Below the pieces are notes generated by a model that did no database searches, had not been told where the DNA came from, and saw nothing but the letters and a program-made list of their open reading frames with translations. A DNA stretch of 64,000 nucleotides from CAINVV01 sp038323575. GTDB lineage: Bacteria; Bacteroidota; Bacteroidia; Bacteroidales; Prolixibacteraceae. Position numbers and translations under genes: made by a program. Below, in pieces: positions 24,211-33,923 of the stretch; the stretch's first letter is position 1, and each line of letters starts with the position of its first letter. The stretch lies in the NCBI GenBank assembly GCA_038323575.1, contig JBBQHB010000010.1, positions 1-64,000 of the forward strand, given 5' to 3'.

Positions 24211-27200
24211 TCACTTCCAGACTGGCAACCTACCGGGAGTCCAGGGCGCATCCGCTTTGTTCAATGCACTTTCCAGTTCCGGAATCTCTTTTTCGACAAT
24301 TTTCTTCAAAGCCTCCAGAATCGGCGGAAATTCCTCTTCTGCAATGGCAAGTTCGGCCTTTTCGGCGGATGTAATGGCCGAAGTTGAATCATAATGGATA
24401 TTTACCACATTGTTGAGTCTTTCCATTACCGGTACCTGTGTCACAGGAATTTCCTCGTAACTGGCTTTGGCAGGCAGACCTTCCATTTGGAATTTCAGTT
24501 CTTCGAGTTTCACGGCCAGGTTACGGGCAACTTTCATCAGTTTTTGATCAGCTTCAGGAGCAGCATAGATGGCTTGTTTGATATTTCCCAATTTGGCCAT
24601 CAACTCGTTGATCAACTGATCGGTCCCGTTGATTGCCACCGAAATTTTGGCAACTTTCCTTTCAAAGGCAACCACGTCCCGGTAATCGGTGGCCGGCAAA
24701 GTGGCCAGGTTCAGCTTCTCACAGGCAAATTTGACCGGCGCAACGAGTTCCTTTTCCTGACCATCTATCCAAAGACTCATCCCAACTTTATATTCACCGG
24801 GCATGACCAGAATGGTTCCCTTTGATTTTTTCAGCGGATCGAACTTACCCGGTTGCAAACGGTTGCCTGCATAACGCAAATCCCAGACCACCTGGCTGAT
24901 TCCTTTGGAAGGAGCTTTGGTCAACCTTCGGACGACATTCCCGGCTTCGTCGGTAATGGTAAAAATAAGATGCGTGGTATCTTCGGCAGTTTCCAGCTGC
25001 AGATCACGCCATTTTGGCTGCGGAATGGGTTTCCCCTCCTTGAACAGTTTTTTTTCGGCTTCCTGCCTGATCTCCTTTTTGGTTTTCGGAACATCTTTCA
25101 GATAATAAGTAAATGCTGCGCCAAACTCCGGATTTTTTGCCAGGTAATAGGTGCTTCCCTGATTGTTTTTTGTAGAAGTCTGCACAAACATTTTCGCATT
25201 CTTTATGCTGAAAATACAGGCTTCACGGTCAGCCAGCTCATGTGACAGTTCGCGTAAAGGACTGTAATCATCCAGGATATAAAAACCCCGTCCAAAGGTA
25301 GCCAGCACCAAAGCCGACTCCCGGGTCTGCAATGCAATATCAAAAACAGGAATGGTCGGCAAACCGGATTTCATCTGCGCCCAGTTTTTTCCTCCGTCGA
25401 TCGAAAAGAATACGCCAAATTCGGTACCGGCAAACAACAGGTTCGGAATCTTGAAATCCTGTTCTATACAGTGGACAGTTCCGTTTGCCGGCAAATTCCC
25501 GGCAATGGATACCCAGGATTTTCCTTTATCAGCGCTTTTTAATAGGTATGGTTTAAAATCATCCCGTTGCAAATTGTCAAACGCGGCATATACCACATTG
25601 GCGTCAAAACGGTCGGCTTTAAGGTCACTCACATAGGTGTTTTCGGGTATGCCCGCGAAAGTTTTTGTTTGAATCCAGTTCTTACCGGCATCTTCAGATA
25701 CTGAAATAACACCGTCGTCGGTTCCGGCATAAAGCAGGTTTTCCTTGACCGGCGATTCCTCCAGCGAAACGATTGTTCCCCACTGGGAGGTCGAAACATC
25801 CTTGCCGACTGCCTCAGCGCTCCAGTATTTACCCATCACAGGGAAAGCGTTCCGGTCGGTTTTTGTCGTCAGGTCGTCAGAAATGACCTGCCACGAATCG
25901 CCCCTGTCATCGCTGCGGAACACCTTATTGGCAGCGGTATACAAGCGCTTTTGGGCATGTTTGCTGACAAACAAAGGGGCATTCCAGTTCCACTTGTAAC
26001 CGGGCTCTCCTTTGGGTTCACGGGGTTTGATGGTGAGTTCTTCGCCGCTCTTGCGGTCAAAACGGACCATTCCACCGTATTGCGATTCGGTATAGATGAT
26101 GTTCGGATCGGCAGGGTCGGTATCAATCCAGAAACCGTCACCACCGGTTGTCACAAACCATTCGTCGTTGGCAACACCGTCGTTCGTAGTGGTCTGGGAA
26201 GGGCCTCCCATCGAATTGTTATCCTGGGTACCGCCGTAAACATTGTAGAACGGAAGCGCATTGTCGACAGAGACCCGGTAAAACTGAACCACCGGAAGAT
26301 TTTCCTTGAAATCGTAATTTTTACCGCCATCCCACGATTCGTACAAACCGCCGTCGCCGCCTATCAAAAAATGGCCGGTGTCTTTCGGATCGATCCAAAG
26401 GGCATGGTCGTCGACATGACGTTTATTGTTACCAAGATTATTCCAGGTTTTACCGCCATCTGTAGTAATTTTGGTCACTGTTTCCGCCGAATAAACTTTG
26501 TCGGCATCGGCAGGATCACAGTATATCTCATTGAAATACTGACCGCTGCTGGTATAATCGCTCATTTTGTTCCAGCTTTCCCCTTTGTTGGTCGACCTGA
26601 AGAATCCGCCTTTGCCAAACTGGGCCTCCATTATAATGTAGACGATATTCGGATTAACCGGCGAAACATCGATGCCCATGCCGCCGATATCCACTTTCGG
26701 AAGGCCATCCATGATTTTGCGCCAGGTTTTCCCCGCATCATCCGATTTGTAAACAGCCGATTCGGGGCCACCGCCGATTTTGGTGAAAATATGCCTGCGG
26801 CGCTGTTCCGAAGTCGCGTACATGATATCCGGATTGGAAGGATCGATAACCACATTGTTGATCCCGGTATTTTCGCTGACGTTAAGCACTTTCTCCCAAG
26901 TCGTACCGCCATCTGCAGTTTTGTAAAGTCCGCGGTCACCGCCGGGTCCCCATACAGAACCTTCACAGGCCACGAATACCGTTTTCGGATTGCGGGGATC
27001 TATCACGATTCCTCCGATCTGCCGACTTTCTTTCAAACCCATATTTTTAAATGATTTACCGCCGTCGACCGATTTGTAAACGCCGTCGCCATATCCCAGG
27101 CAGCGTTGGTGGTTGTTTTCGCCGGTACCGACCCATACCACATTCGGATTAACAGGATCGAGTTTGACCACGCCAATGGAGTAGGCGCCGTACTTATCGA

Positions 27201-27486
27201 AGACCGGGTCCCAGGTAGTTCCCCCGTTGACAGTTTTCCAAACATTTCCGCTGGCAACTCCAACGAAATATTCCTTCGGATTTTTCGGATTAACCGCCAG
27301 ATCTGAAATACGTCCGCTGCACCAGGCAGGTCCGATACTCCTGAATTTCAGTCCGTCAACCAGTGCAGAGGAAATGATTGTGTCGCCTTTGGCGGTCTCT
27401 TTACTCTTATCTTTTTCGGTTTTTTTGGCTGAAGCCGGTAACCCGGAAAGCAACAGGAAGGCCAGGAAACAATAAAGAATTTTCAT
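24211..27486 (-). CDS. Secreted BNR/VPS10-like beta-propeller protein
   Basis: About 1091 residues from ATG 27486, which begins a clear signal peptide (MKILYCFLAFLLLSGLPASA); the in-frame ATG at 27510 adds eight residues before it. The body is filled with Asp-box repeats (SxDxGxxW type), for example SVDGGKSF, TADGGTTWEK, SDDAGKTWRK, SEDAGKNWIQ and SIDGGKNWAQ, as in sortilin/VPS10 and exo-sialidase propellers. The last ~250 residues hold a linker with PGEYKVGMSLWIDG, similar to a FlgD-like or Ig-like module, and a helical tail. No sialidase arginine triad was recognised, so a binding or scaffolding role outside the cytoplasm is more likely than sialidase activity. This protein type is widespread but uncharacterised in Bacteroidota. 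Long antisense frames inside it are shadows. Confidence 0.88.
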   Translation of the reverse strand: MKILYCFLAFLLLSGLPASAKKTEKDKSKETAKGDTIISSALVDGLKFRSIGPAWCSGRISDLAVNPKNPKEYFVGVASGNVWKTVNGGTTWDPVFDKYGAYSIGVVKLDPVNPNVVWVGTGENNHQRCLGYGDGVYKSVDGGKSFKNMGLKESRQIGGIVIDPRNPKTVFVACEGSVWGPGGDRGLYKTADGGTTWEKVLNVSENTGINNVVIDPSNPDIMYATSEQRRRHIFTKIGGGPESAVYKSDDAGKTWRKIMDGLPKVDIGGMGIDVSPVNPNIVYIIMEAQFGKGGFFRSTNKGESWNKMSDYTSSGQYFNEIYCDPADADKVYSAETVTKITTDGGKTWNNLGNNKRHVDDHALWIDPKDTGHFLIGGDGGLYESWDGGKNYDFKENLPVVQFYRVSVDNALPFYNVYGGTQDNNSMGGPSQTTTNDGVANDEWFVTTGGDGFWIDTDPADPNIIYTESQYGGMVRFDRKSGEELTIKPREPKGEPGYKWNWNAPLFVSKHAQKRLYTAANKVFRSDDRGDSWQVISDDLTTKTDRNAFPVMGKYWSAEAVGKDVSTSQWGTIVSLEESPVKENLLYAGTDDGVISVSEDAGKNWIQTKTFAGIPENTYVSDLKADRFDANVVYAAFDNLQRDDFKPYLLKSADKGKSWVSIAGNLPANGTVHCIEQDFKIPNLLFAGTEFGVFFSIDGGKNWAQMKSGLPTIPVFDIALQTRESALVLATFGRGFYILDDYSPLRELSHELADREACIFSIKNAKMFVQTSTKNNQGSTYYLAKNPEFGAAFTYYLKDVPKTKKEIRQEAEKKLFKEGKPIPQPKWRDLQLETAEDTTHLIFTITDEAGNVVRRLTKAPSKGISQVVWDLRYAGNRLQPGKFDPLKKSKGTILVMPGEYKVGMSLWIDGQEKELVAPVKFACEKLNLATLPATDYRDVVAFERKVAKISVAINGTDQLINELMAKLGNIKQAIYAAPEADQKLMKVARNLAVKLEELKFQMEGLPAKASYEEIPVTQVPVMERLNNVVNIHYDSTSAITSAEKAELAIAEEEFPPILEALKKIVEKEIPELESALNKADAPWTPGRLPVWK

Positions 27487-27688
27487 ATGGTTTGAATTTT
27501 GTGTTTGCATTGGTTAACATGAAATCAAAGGCGTCAATCTGTCAGATACGCATCCAAATATAATTATAATCAATAATAAAGCCGGTATCACGGCCAAAAT
27601 CTGACTGCGGCCTGAACCGGAATGAACTTTCAAAATAATATGTAAATTGGCGCGGTAAAACAAAAAAAAATACTCAACCAGCAAAAAA

Positions 27689-29332
27689 ATGAAAAAGCTA
27701 CAGTCTGAAATTTTTATTATTATTGCTTCATTGATCTTGATTTTCAGCCTTCCCGGTTACGGCCAGGTTAAATTTCAGACAGTTGCGGAAAATTCAGATT
27801 TTGCTTCGACGGCAAACTACGAAGAGGTGATGGCCTTCATCGATCAGCTCAAAAAGTCGTCGCCCGACATCCGGGTTGAAAATATTGCCCGCACCACCGA
27901 GGGACGGGATGTGCCGCTGCTGGTAATTGGCCGGCCTTTGCCGAAATCACCGGCAGCGCTTGTAAACGACGGCAGGATGGTAATTTATATACAGGCAAAT
28001 ATCCATGCCGGCGAGGTGGAAGGAAAGGAAGCCTCCCTGATGTTTGCCCGGGATATCTTAAGTAATAAAAATTCCGAAATACTGAAGCATGTGGTGCTGT
28101 TGATTTGTCCGTTGCTCAATGCAGACGGGAACCAGAAGATAAGCCCGTTGAACAGAACTTACCAGAACGGTCCGGTTAACGGTGTCGGCGTCAGGTACAA
28201 CGGTCAGTTTCTCGACCTTAACCGGGATGCCATGAAGGCAGAATCACCTGAGGTGAAAGGCGTTATCACGAATATCCTGAACAAATGGGATCCGTCCGTT
28301 TTTATGGACTGCCATACGACAAACGGCTCCTACCACGTTGAACCTGTTACATTTACATGGATGGTCAATCCGAACGGGGATCACTCGCTGATTTCCTATA
28401 TGCGCGATAAAATGATGCCGGCAATGTCGGAGACCCTGCTAAAGAAATACAAAGTCGAAAACTGTTTCTACGGAGAATTTGATGACCTGATGGCGCCCGA
28501 AAAGGGATGGGTTTACGACGCATCGGAACCGAGATACATGACCAATTATGTAGGATTGCGCAACAGGCTCAGTATCCTGAACGAAAATTATGTTTATGCC
28601 GATTATAAATCCCGCGTTCTGGGCTGTTATTCATTGATTCATTCGCTGGCAGACTATTGCTCGTCGAACAAAGCAGAAATAAAAAACCTGTTGAAAGAAG
28701 CGGATAAAAACGCCGTTCACAGAGGCATGAATCCTGCCGTTACTGATTCATTTGCAGTAGAATACAAGGTCAGGCCTGTTGCCGAAAAAGCGACTATCCA
28801 AACTTTTGAAGCAGAGACTTATACCGACAGCAACGGCAGGACAAATCACAGGAAAACGGACCGGCAGAAAACAGTTACCGTTCCCTACTTCATTGATTAT
28901 TATCCGACAAAGAATGTGAAATTTCCGTTTGCCTACCTGCTCAATGTTACCGATCCCCAGCTAATCGGATTCCTTAAAACCCACGGCATCAAAATTGAGC
29001 GGCTCAACCAGGAATACTCTGTTGACATTGAACGGTTTGATGTAACGGAAATTAAGGGTGCGGCAAGGCTCAACCAAGGTCATTACACCAATACGGTAAC
29101 CGGTAAAACAGTCTCAGAAAAAATGAAATTCGCAAAAGGGACCTTTATCGTAAGAACCGCACAACCGCTGGCAAACCTGGCAGCCTACCTGCTGGAACCG
29201 CAATCCAACGACGGCATGGTGGTCTGGAACTTTTTCGACCGGTACCTGGTTCCACAATGGGGATCAGGTTACTCTCCCTACCCTGTGTACAAAGTCATGA
29301 ATGCCTTGGAACTTGCTACAACTACGGAATAA
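27689..29332 (+). CDS. Secreted M14 family zinc carboxypeptidase-like peptidase
   Basis: A 547-residue exported metallopeptidase (signal peptide 1-25, ending GYG-Q). The M14 zinc site is HAGE (H106 and E109) and DCHTTNG (H209), with the intervening LNADGNQ (143-149) and DLNRDAMKAESPE (176-188) blocks that shape the substrate pocket. The N-terminal ~35 residues after the signal and the long C-terminal region (NVTDPQLIGFLKTHGIKIE) are outside the catalytic fold. M14 enzymes remove C-terminal residues or cleave peptidoglycan peptides; which applies here is not visible. It is divergent from the BNR gene (203-bp gap), where the upstream sequence is AT-rich, and converges with a CPBP protease gene. 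Confidence 0.9.
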   Translation: MKKLQSEIFIIIASLILIFSLPGYGQVKFQTVAENSDFASTANYEEVMAFIDQLKKSSPDIRVENIARTTEGRDVPLLVIGRPLPKSPAALVNDGRMVIYIQANIHAGEVEGKEASLMFARDILSNKNSEILKHVVLLICPLLNADGNQKISPLNRTYQNGPVNGVGVRYNGQFLDLNRDAMKAESPEVKGVITNILNKWDPSVFMDCHTTNGSYHVEPVTFTWMVNPNGDHSLISYMRDKMMPAMSETLLKKYKVENCFYGEFDDLMAPEKGWVYDASEPRYMTNYVGLRNRLSILNENYVYADYKSRVLGCYSLIHSLADYCSSNKAEIKNLLKEADKNAVHRGMNPAVTDSFAVEYKVRPVAEKATIQTFEAETYTDSNGRTNHRKTDRQKTVTVPYFIDYYPTKNVKFPFAYLLNVTDPQLIGFLKTHGIKIERLNQEYSVDIERFDVTEIKGAARLNQGHYTNTVTGKTVSEKMKFAKGTFIVRTAQPLANLAAYLLEPQSNDGMVVWNFFDRYLVPQWGSGYSPYPVYKVMNALELATTTE

Positions 29333-29495
29333 AGTGAAATTGAGCCAAAGTTGTTATCGCTGAAAATATTCAGCATTTACCTCAGACTTTATTTGGTTAG
29401 AACACCGTTATTTGGAAAACTAATTTTTGAGTTTAACCGTTAGGTTCTTTATTTTCAATTTGCGCTTCAGACAAATCGCTCCTGGTTTTTTGATA

Positions 29496-30269
29496 CTAAT
29501 TCAAAGATCTGACAATTAATATCATAACCAAGACGCTAACTAGCATCATGCCGATATAAATTACAAGTTTTGATGCTATATCAAAGTATGTAGTTATTGA
29601 AAATTTAGTAATTAAATTATGGATTGAATGTAGCAAAATTGAGGCCTCAATCGATTTTGTTTTGTAATAGACAAATCCATAGAAAAGACCCCGTACAAAC
29701 AATCCACAAAAATCAAATGTCCTTAGGTGACAGAACATAAAAAACAAGGAGGATATTACAATTGCCAATGTATGCGGGTATTTTTTTAATAGTTGACCCT
29801 GAAGTTGTTTCCTGAAAAAATATTCTTCAATTACAGGAGCAAAAATTACGCTGGAAACAAAATTTATCATCATTTCTAAATTGAATACCGGTAGTTTGAA
29901 AACTAAAAATCTGAGTTTTCCGTCTAAAAGATTTCTGTAATGTTCTTCAAAATTCATTAGCTGGCTTGTAAAAATGGTAACTGAAACAGCCAAAAAAACT
30001 ATTAGGAGTAACACATATCTTTCAGGAATTTCAAACTGCGGATCCAAAGGGATTCTGCTTTTCTTACTAAAATAGATAATCAGTGGTATAACCGAAAAAA
30101 TAGCGAAGTTGAAAATAGTCGTTATATAATGCGCAGATGGCTGATATCCAAATAATTGTGGCAATAATCCGGTTGCAAGAATAAATACAATATAACAGGA
30201 GAGGAATAAAACTATCAGTATTATTCCCTGTTTGAGATTAGGGTAAACATCTTTATCTATGGCGTTCAA
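29496..30269 (-). CDS. CPBP family intramembrane protease
   Basis: A 257-residue protein with about seven or eight membrane segments. The CPBP (Abi/Rce1-like) signatures are EEYFFR (in PVIEEYFFRKQLQGQL, ~142-157), the first His in FFMFCHL and the last His in ILLHSIHNLI. Members act as glutamate-based intramembrane proteases; some work in prenyl-protein processing or bacteriocin immunity. It begins at 30269, 61 bp downstream of a small membrane protein gene on the same strand; codon use is AT-rich compared with the flanking hydrolase genes. Target unknown. Confidence 0.85.
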   Translation of the reverse strand: MNAIDKDVYPNLKQGIILIVLFLSCYIVFILATGLLPQLFGYQPSAHYITTIFNFAIFSVIPLIIYFSKKSRIPLDPQFEIPERYVLLLIVFLAVSVTIFTSQLMNFEEHYRNLLDGKLRFLVFKLPVFNLEMMINFVSSVIFAPVIEEYFFRKQLQGQLLKKYPHTLAIVISSLFFMFCHLRTFDFCGLFVRGLFYGFVYYKTKSIEASILLHSIHNLITKFSITTYFDIASKLVIYIGMMLVSVLVMILIVRSLN

Positions 30270-30330
30270 TTTTTGCTGATTATACAGATTAAGTTCCTTA
30301 AACAGGCATTGGTAAGATTACCGGTTCTGA

Positions 30331-30933
30331 TCACATTTCACTGTTATTCCTTTCAATCGGGAACATGCTTTTATAAAAGAAGACCAGCAGCGGTAAATCC
30401 CCGATAGTAAAAAGCGGTTGTATTATATGAAAATAGTAAGCTGGATTACTCTTTATAAACGGTAGCAATGGGATTGCAGCACTAATCAGGGGAATCATTA
30501 TGCCCAGACCGACGTAAATCTGCAAATAGATGAGCGCTCTGATTTTTTCAGGTTGAATCCTCAATAAAGAAACAAAGAACCATATATTGCAAGCCAACAG
30601 TATTAACCCGATTGCAGATGATTTTAAAAATTCGAAAGTAGAATGAGGTGTATTGTGTTTGACTATTAAGGACGTAATAAGACCTAGAAGTCCAAACAGG
30701 ATGATCAGATCCATGACAATCCGGAATTTAACCTGCTTTAATACAATTACTACCATGTATCTCAAAATCAGGAAAATTGATATACCAACCAATTGGGTAA
30801 ATGAATTGACTATCTCAAGCCATGGAGTTTTCAAATGTTCAAAAAGATTGAAGACTTGACGAATGAAAGAGAAAAGCATTAACAGGCAGGCTACTATCAA
30901 CCCAACCAGGGAAATTAAATTTAGTTTTTTCAT
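30331..30933 (-). CDS. Hypothetical membrane protein
   Basis: Unrecognised 200-residue protein with about six hydrophobic segments (for example LISLVGLIVACLLMLFSF at 5-22 and SAIGLILLACNIWFFVSLL in the middle) joined by short loops. No catalytic or binding motif stands out. It is AT-rich like the following CPBP gene, suggesting the two form a small unit. A normal start (ATG 30933) follows an AT-rich leader. Confidence 0.65.
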   Translation of the reverse strand: MKKLNLISLVGLIVACLLMLFSFIRQVFNLFEHLKTPWLEIVNSFTQLVGISIFLILRYMVVIVLKQVKFRIVMDLIILFGLLGLITSLIVKHNTPHSTFEFLKSSAIGLILLACNIWFFVSLLRIQPEKIRALIYLQIYVGLGIMIPLISAAIPLLPFIKSNPAYYFHIIQPLFTIGDLPLLVFFYKSMFPIERNNSEM

Positions 30934-31005
30934 CTGATTTAGGTTTGGTTATGCTTATATAATTTTTTGAGATGGAATCCCTGTAGCCGGCAGGAATACT
31001 TTTAA

Positions 31006-31464
31006 TCAGCATTTTAATTCCAAATCAAGTTGTCTACCTTCCCTCTTTGCTTTACTATCCAGGAAACCACCTAAAGCAATCCCAATGGCCATTCCTATCG
31101 GCAGGCCTATTCCCAGGTTGGCCATATTCATTGAAGTTGTACCCCATACAACGCCCAATGGTACGCCAAAAGCCGACATTCCCAGCACCATCCACAAGTT
31201 GAGGTAATGGTTCTTTGGCACAATTTTCAGTTGTTTTTCGACCATCTTCAGTATTCTCTTTTGCGCCCCGGCCAATTTATTGATAAGTCCCGAATCGGAA
31301 CCATAAAAATCATTGATAAGCTCAATTTCCTTGTTGATTGCGGAAACAATGGTTACCGGAAGTTCCTTCCTTGCCAATGCCCCGGTTAGTCGCTCAAATG
31401 CCAGCTGTTTTTTGGCCAGTTTCGGATTTGGATCAGTCTTTAGGTGCAGTTTAAGTATTTCCAT
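31006..31464 (-). CDS. Hypothetical protein with two C-terminal glycine-rich membrane helices
   Basis: A 152-residue protein I do not recognise by name. The N-terminal ~100 residues are Lys/Glu-rich and helical (ELHLKTD-type start, QKRILKMVEKQLKIVPK). They are followed by two hydrophobic segments, LWMVLGMSAFGVPLGVVWG and IGLPIGMAIGIALGGFLDS, whose Gly spacing suggests tightly packed helices, and a charged end (SKAKREGRQLDLELKC). It resembles a small membrane-anchored protein family seen in Bacteroidota. Spacing of 36 bp from the downstream end of the Dabb gene hints at co-transcription, but no function can be given. Confidence 0.65.
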   Translation of the reverse strand: MEILKLHLKTDPNPKLAKKQLAFERLTGALARKELPVTIVSAINKEIELINDFYGSDSGLINKLAGAQKRILKMVEKQLKIVPKNHYLNLWMVLGMSAFGVPLGVVWGTTSMNMANLGIGLPIGMAIGIALGGFLDSKAKREGRQLDLELKC

Positions 31465-31500
31465 GTTGCCATTTTTTTGATCTGCTGTAAAAAGTTCTTG

Positions 31501-31908
31501 TTAATGTGCCTTGAAATCAATCTCGAGAAATCGTTTTACCTCCTTCTTCCACCGGTACTCCACGAAAGCCTGGTGGGCAGGGTGCGTATTGTAGGCATCA
31601 TAGGACATCTGACTTGAAAAAAACATGGAGAAGCCATAGGTATAATCATTCTTGAGGCTAACCTGGTCCAGCACCTCAAAGTTCCGGACACCCGGAATTT
31701 TTGATAGTAACTGCCTGCCGTCATTCAGGAATTTTTCGGCAGCCTCATTCCCCTTTTCATGGATAAGGTCAAAAATGACCATGTGCTGAATCTCTCCTTT
31801 CGTCAGGATACCTGACGTTGAATCCGGCTTGGAGGATAGTAGCGGGATTGCAGAGCAGGCGACTAAAGTGCCTGTTCCCATGTGTGACAGAAAATTTCTT
31901 CTTTCCAT
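31501..31908 (-). CDS. Exported Dabb (stress-responsive A/B barrel) protein
   Basis: A 135-residue protein. The start (MERRNFLSHMGTGTLVACSA) has a twin-arginine-like or lipoprotein-type export signal, with VAC a possible lipobox. The remaining ~100 residues match the Dabb dimeric alpha-beta barrel: IQHMVIFDLI at the start, VRNFEVLDQV in the middle and the end HPAHQAFVEYRWKKEVKRFL with the conserved His pair. Dabb proteins are small ligand-binding or cyclase-like barrels; several act as dimers. The substrate is unknown. Confidence 0.8.
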   Translation of the reverse strand: MERRNFLSHMGTGTLVACSAIPLLSSKPDSTSGILTKGEIQHMVIFDLIHEKGNEAAEKFLNDGRQLLSKIPGVRNFEVLDQVSLKNDYTYGFSMFFSSQMSYDAYNTHPAHQAFVEYRWKKEVKRFLEIDFKAH

Positions 31909-32087
31909 ATTCTGAAAATTTAAGTATTGAAAATAATTATGGTGGCTCGTTTATCATTCATGAGACAAGTCAACTTGAAATGTACTTTACAGCCCAAAAA
32001 AAATTGATATATCTATAAATATATTTTTAGTCACGCCCTCAATTTTGAATAAATCCTATAACAGTGTTACATATCAATATTATAATA

Positions 32088-32969
32088 TTAGTTGGTCAAA
32101 GTCAGCTCAATCGCAAGATCAATTACTATTTCACTTGGCGTAAGGAGATGCTTCTTTAATTGGTCCCAGGTTTTCCCATTATTATAAACCCAAATACCAT
32201 TTCTATTTTCAACTCCTCTGAAACTTGGATTATACCTTAATTCTATTGATTGAATATTACTCCCTTTCCTGGTATGATTAAATTCACTCTTGTTGCTTTC
32301 TATCACAAGCCACTCAACTGCGACGAAGAATCCTTTTTTGGGAAAAGAAATATGGTAATCGGAAAGGTCAACGGTGGTTTTTCGGGTACCTTTTGCGACA
32401 GTCACGATCAGGTTTTTCTTCAGGATATCATTGGATGGTTCACCCTTTTCATTTGCATACATCAACCTCAGATTAAATGTTGCCGTTTCAGTTTCACATA
32501 TTGTATGCATTCTTAATTTATTTAAGTATGGTGTTGGTTCATAGGAAGTTAAGTATTCAAAATATTTTGCAATGATCCAGGGTGTCCCTCCGCAGGAAAA
32601 CCTATGTGTAAACAAAGATAGTTTATGAAATTCATCAATAACTAATTCTATTTTCTTCCTCGGATTAGCCACTATCTCTTCCAATTCGTAGGTTTTTGGA
32701 GTCAGCTCAATCTTCAAACTATTTGTACTGATGATGGAACTTAGGTTCTCATAACCTATGGCCGTAACAATTAGAATTTTCCCTAAAATATTTTCTTTGA
32801 AATTGAATTTCCCTTCCAAATTGGATGTTGTGCCTAAATTCTGGTTTTCAACCCAAATATTTGCATATGGAATCGGGGCACCGGTTTTCTTGTCTGCAAT
32901 AGTTCCGCCAACCTGGGCAATCAACCATGATGGAACAAAGAGCAAAAGAAAGAATAGTGAATGTTTCAT
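32088..32969 (-). CDS. Exported protein with carboxypeptidase-regulatory-like (CarbopepD_reg_2) domain
   Basis: About 293 residues. ATG 32969 begins the signal peptide (MKHSLFFLLLFVPSWLIAQ); the longer frame starts with TTG. Residues ~21-100 form the beta-sandwich found at the N terminus of many TonB-dependent receptors: GGTIADKKTGAPIPYANIWV followed by GTTSNLEGKFNF and IEL. The remaining ~190 residues (KIELVIDEFHKLSLFTH) are unlike a receptor barrel and have no recognised domain. It is not a SusC protein: the barrel is missing. It sits between genes without a clear link and may be a stand-alone surface or periplasmic protein. Confidence 0.8.
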   Translation of the reverse strand: MKHSLFFLLLFVPSWLIAQVGGTIADKKTGAPIPYANIWVENQNLGTTSNLEGKFNFKENILGKILIVTAIGYENLSSIISTNSLKIELTPKTYELEEIVANPRKKIELVIDEFHKLSLFTHRFSCGGTPWIIAKYFEYLTSYEPTPYLNKLRMHTICETETATFNLRLMYANEKGEPSNDILKKNLIVTVAKGTRKTTVDLSDYHISFPKKGFFVAVEWLVIESNKSEFNHTRKGSNIQSIELRYNPSFRGVENRNGIWVYNNGKTWDQLKKHLLTPSEIVIDLAIELTLTN

Positions 32970-33042
32970 TTGCAATCAGTCAGGTATTAATGCAAAACCA
33001 AATGTATCAAAATAATTATTACAAAACTGCCTAATTGGAAGA

Positions 33043-33648
33043 TTAGACTACCATTGGTTTAGCGATCTCAACAGCGAATTCCGCCTCCGCAAATGCAACC
33101 ATTTCAGCAAAGAAGCTACGGAACAGGGCTTCAAACTGATGGTATTCCTGATCCAGTATTTCAGATGCCCACCGGCTGTTTGACGGAAGTGAAGTCCGGC
33201 TGGACATGATCTCGAGCACATGAAACATGGTATCACGCCTGGCATAGGATTCCAGCCGCCTGTGGTGGATCAGAAAGGGCAGAAACTGCTTCACCCGGAA
33301 AGGAAGAAGCATAAAATTGGAAAGAAATACCCCGTGGGCCTGTCTGGAAAACTGTCGGAGGGATAACGCCGAATACTCATGGAAGTTGGAGGCCAGGAAA
33401 TGATCAAAGAAAATATCTGACACGATACCTGAATATCTTCCAAAGCCGGGCTTCAGCAGCATATTGCACGCTTTTACATCGGGATGCTGATCGGTAAACG
33501 AATCAATCTTGCGGTGCATCCGGATACCGAACGATACCATTTCGGGGTAATTATTGTATTTATTGCCCTTCACGTAATCACCGATGAAATTTCCGAGTTT
33601 AATTTCGTCCGAATCGCCTGATAAATAGATATGTGCCAAATAATTCAT
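33043..33648 (-). CDS. acpH: Acyl carrier protein phosphodiesterase (AcpH/DUF479 family)
   Basis: A 201-residue HD-like metal hydrolase. Family marks are MNYLAHIYLSG at the start, GNFIGDYVKG (17-26), GIRMHRKIDSFTDQHP (41-56) and SGIVSDIFFDHFLASNF (about 74-90), which supply the His/Asp metal ligands. Members remove the 4'-phosphopantetheine group from acyl carrier protein in the cytoplasm. The 275-bp region to the next gene is AT-rich and probably holds divergent promoters for this gene and the GH78 gene. Identification by family is good; in vivo activity in this phylum is not known to me. Confidence 0.85.
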   Translation of the reverse strand: MNYLAHIYLSGDSDEIKLGNFIGDYVKGNKYNNYPEMVSFGIRMHRKIDSFTDQHPDVKACNMLLKPGFGRYSGIVSDIFFDHFLASNFHEYSALSLRQFSRQAHGVFLSNFMLLPFRVKQFLPFLIHHRRLESYARRDTMFHVLEIMSSRTSLPSNSRWASEILDQEYHQFEALFRSFFAEMVAFAEAEFAVEIAKPMVV

Positions 33649-33923
33649 TCTGATGTCGAATTCAAATTGTCAACCAATTACCACCCTTCATTTTTGACCT
33701 GATTATAAAAAACGCAATTTACCCTTAAATTTAGTAAAATTAATAGTTTTTATTCCGTTGTTTATTAATTATCGGGAAAGCACATAATGATTTGTTCGGA
33801 AGCCAAAGAAGAATTATGTTTATTGTGGTATCCGGCAGATCAAAAAAAGCACTTTACCGGGAATTGTGTAACTTGGTATCGTAAGATGATCAGCCAATTA
33901 GTAATGTTAACTCAAAGAGTCCT

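Noticed and set aside
25951..27054. Plus-strand open frame of 367 codons
   Set aside because: Antisense to the BNR-repeat gene, whose Asp-box codons keep the opposite frame open; no recognisable protein features.
24211..27486. Sialidase
   Set aside because: Asp-box repeats are present but the catalytic arginine triad and FRIP motif were not found.
29360..29376. Bidirectional terminator between the M14 and CPBP genes
   Set aside because: GCTGAA/TTCAGC is only 6 bases and is not followed by a T run.
32088..32969. SusC/TonB-dependent receptor
   Set aside because: Only the N-terminal carboxypeptidase-regulatory domain is present; at 293 residues there is no plug or barrel.
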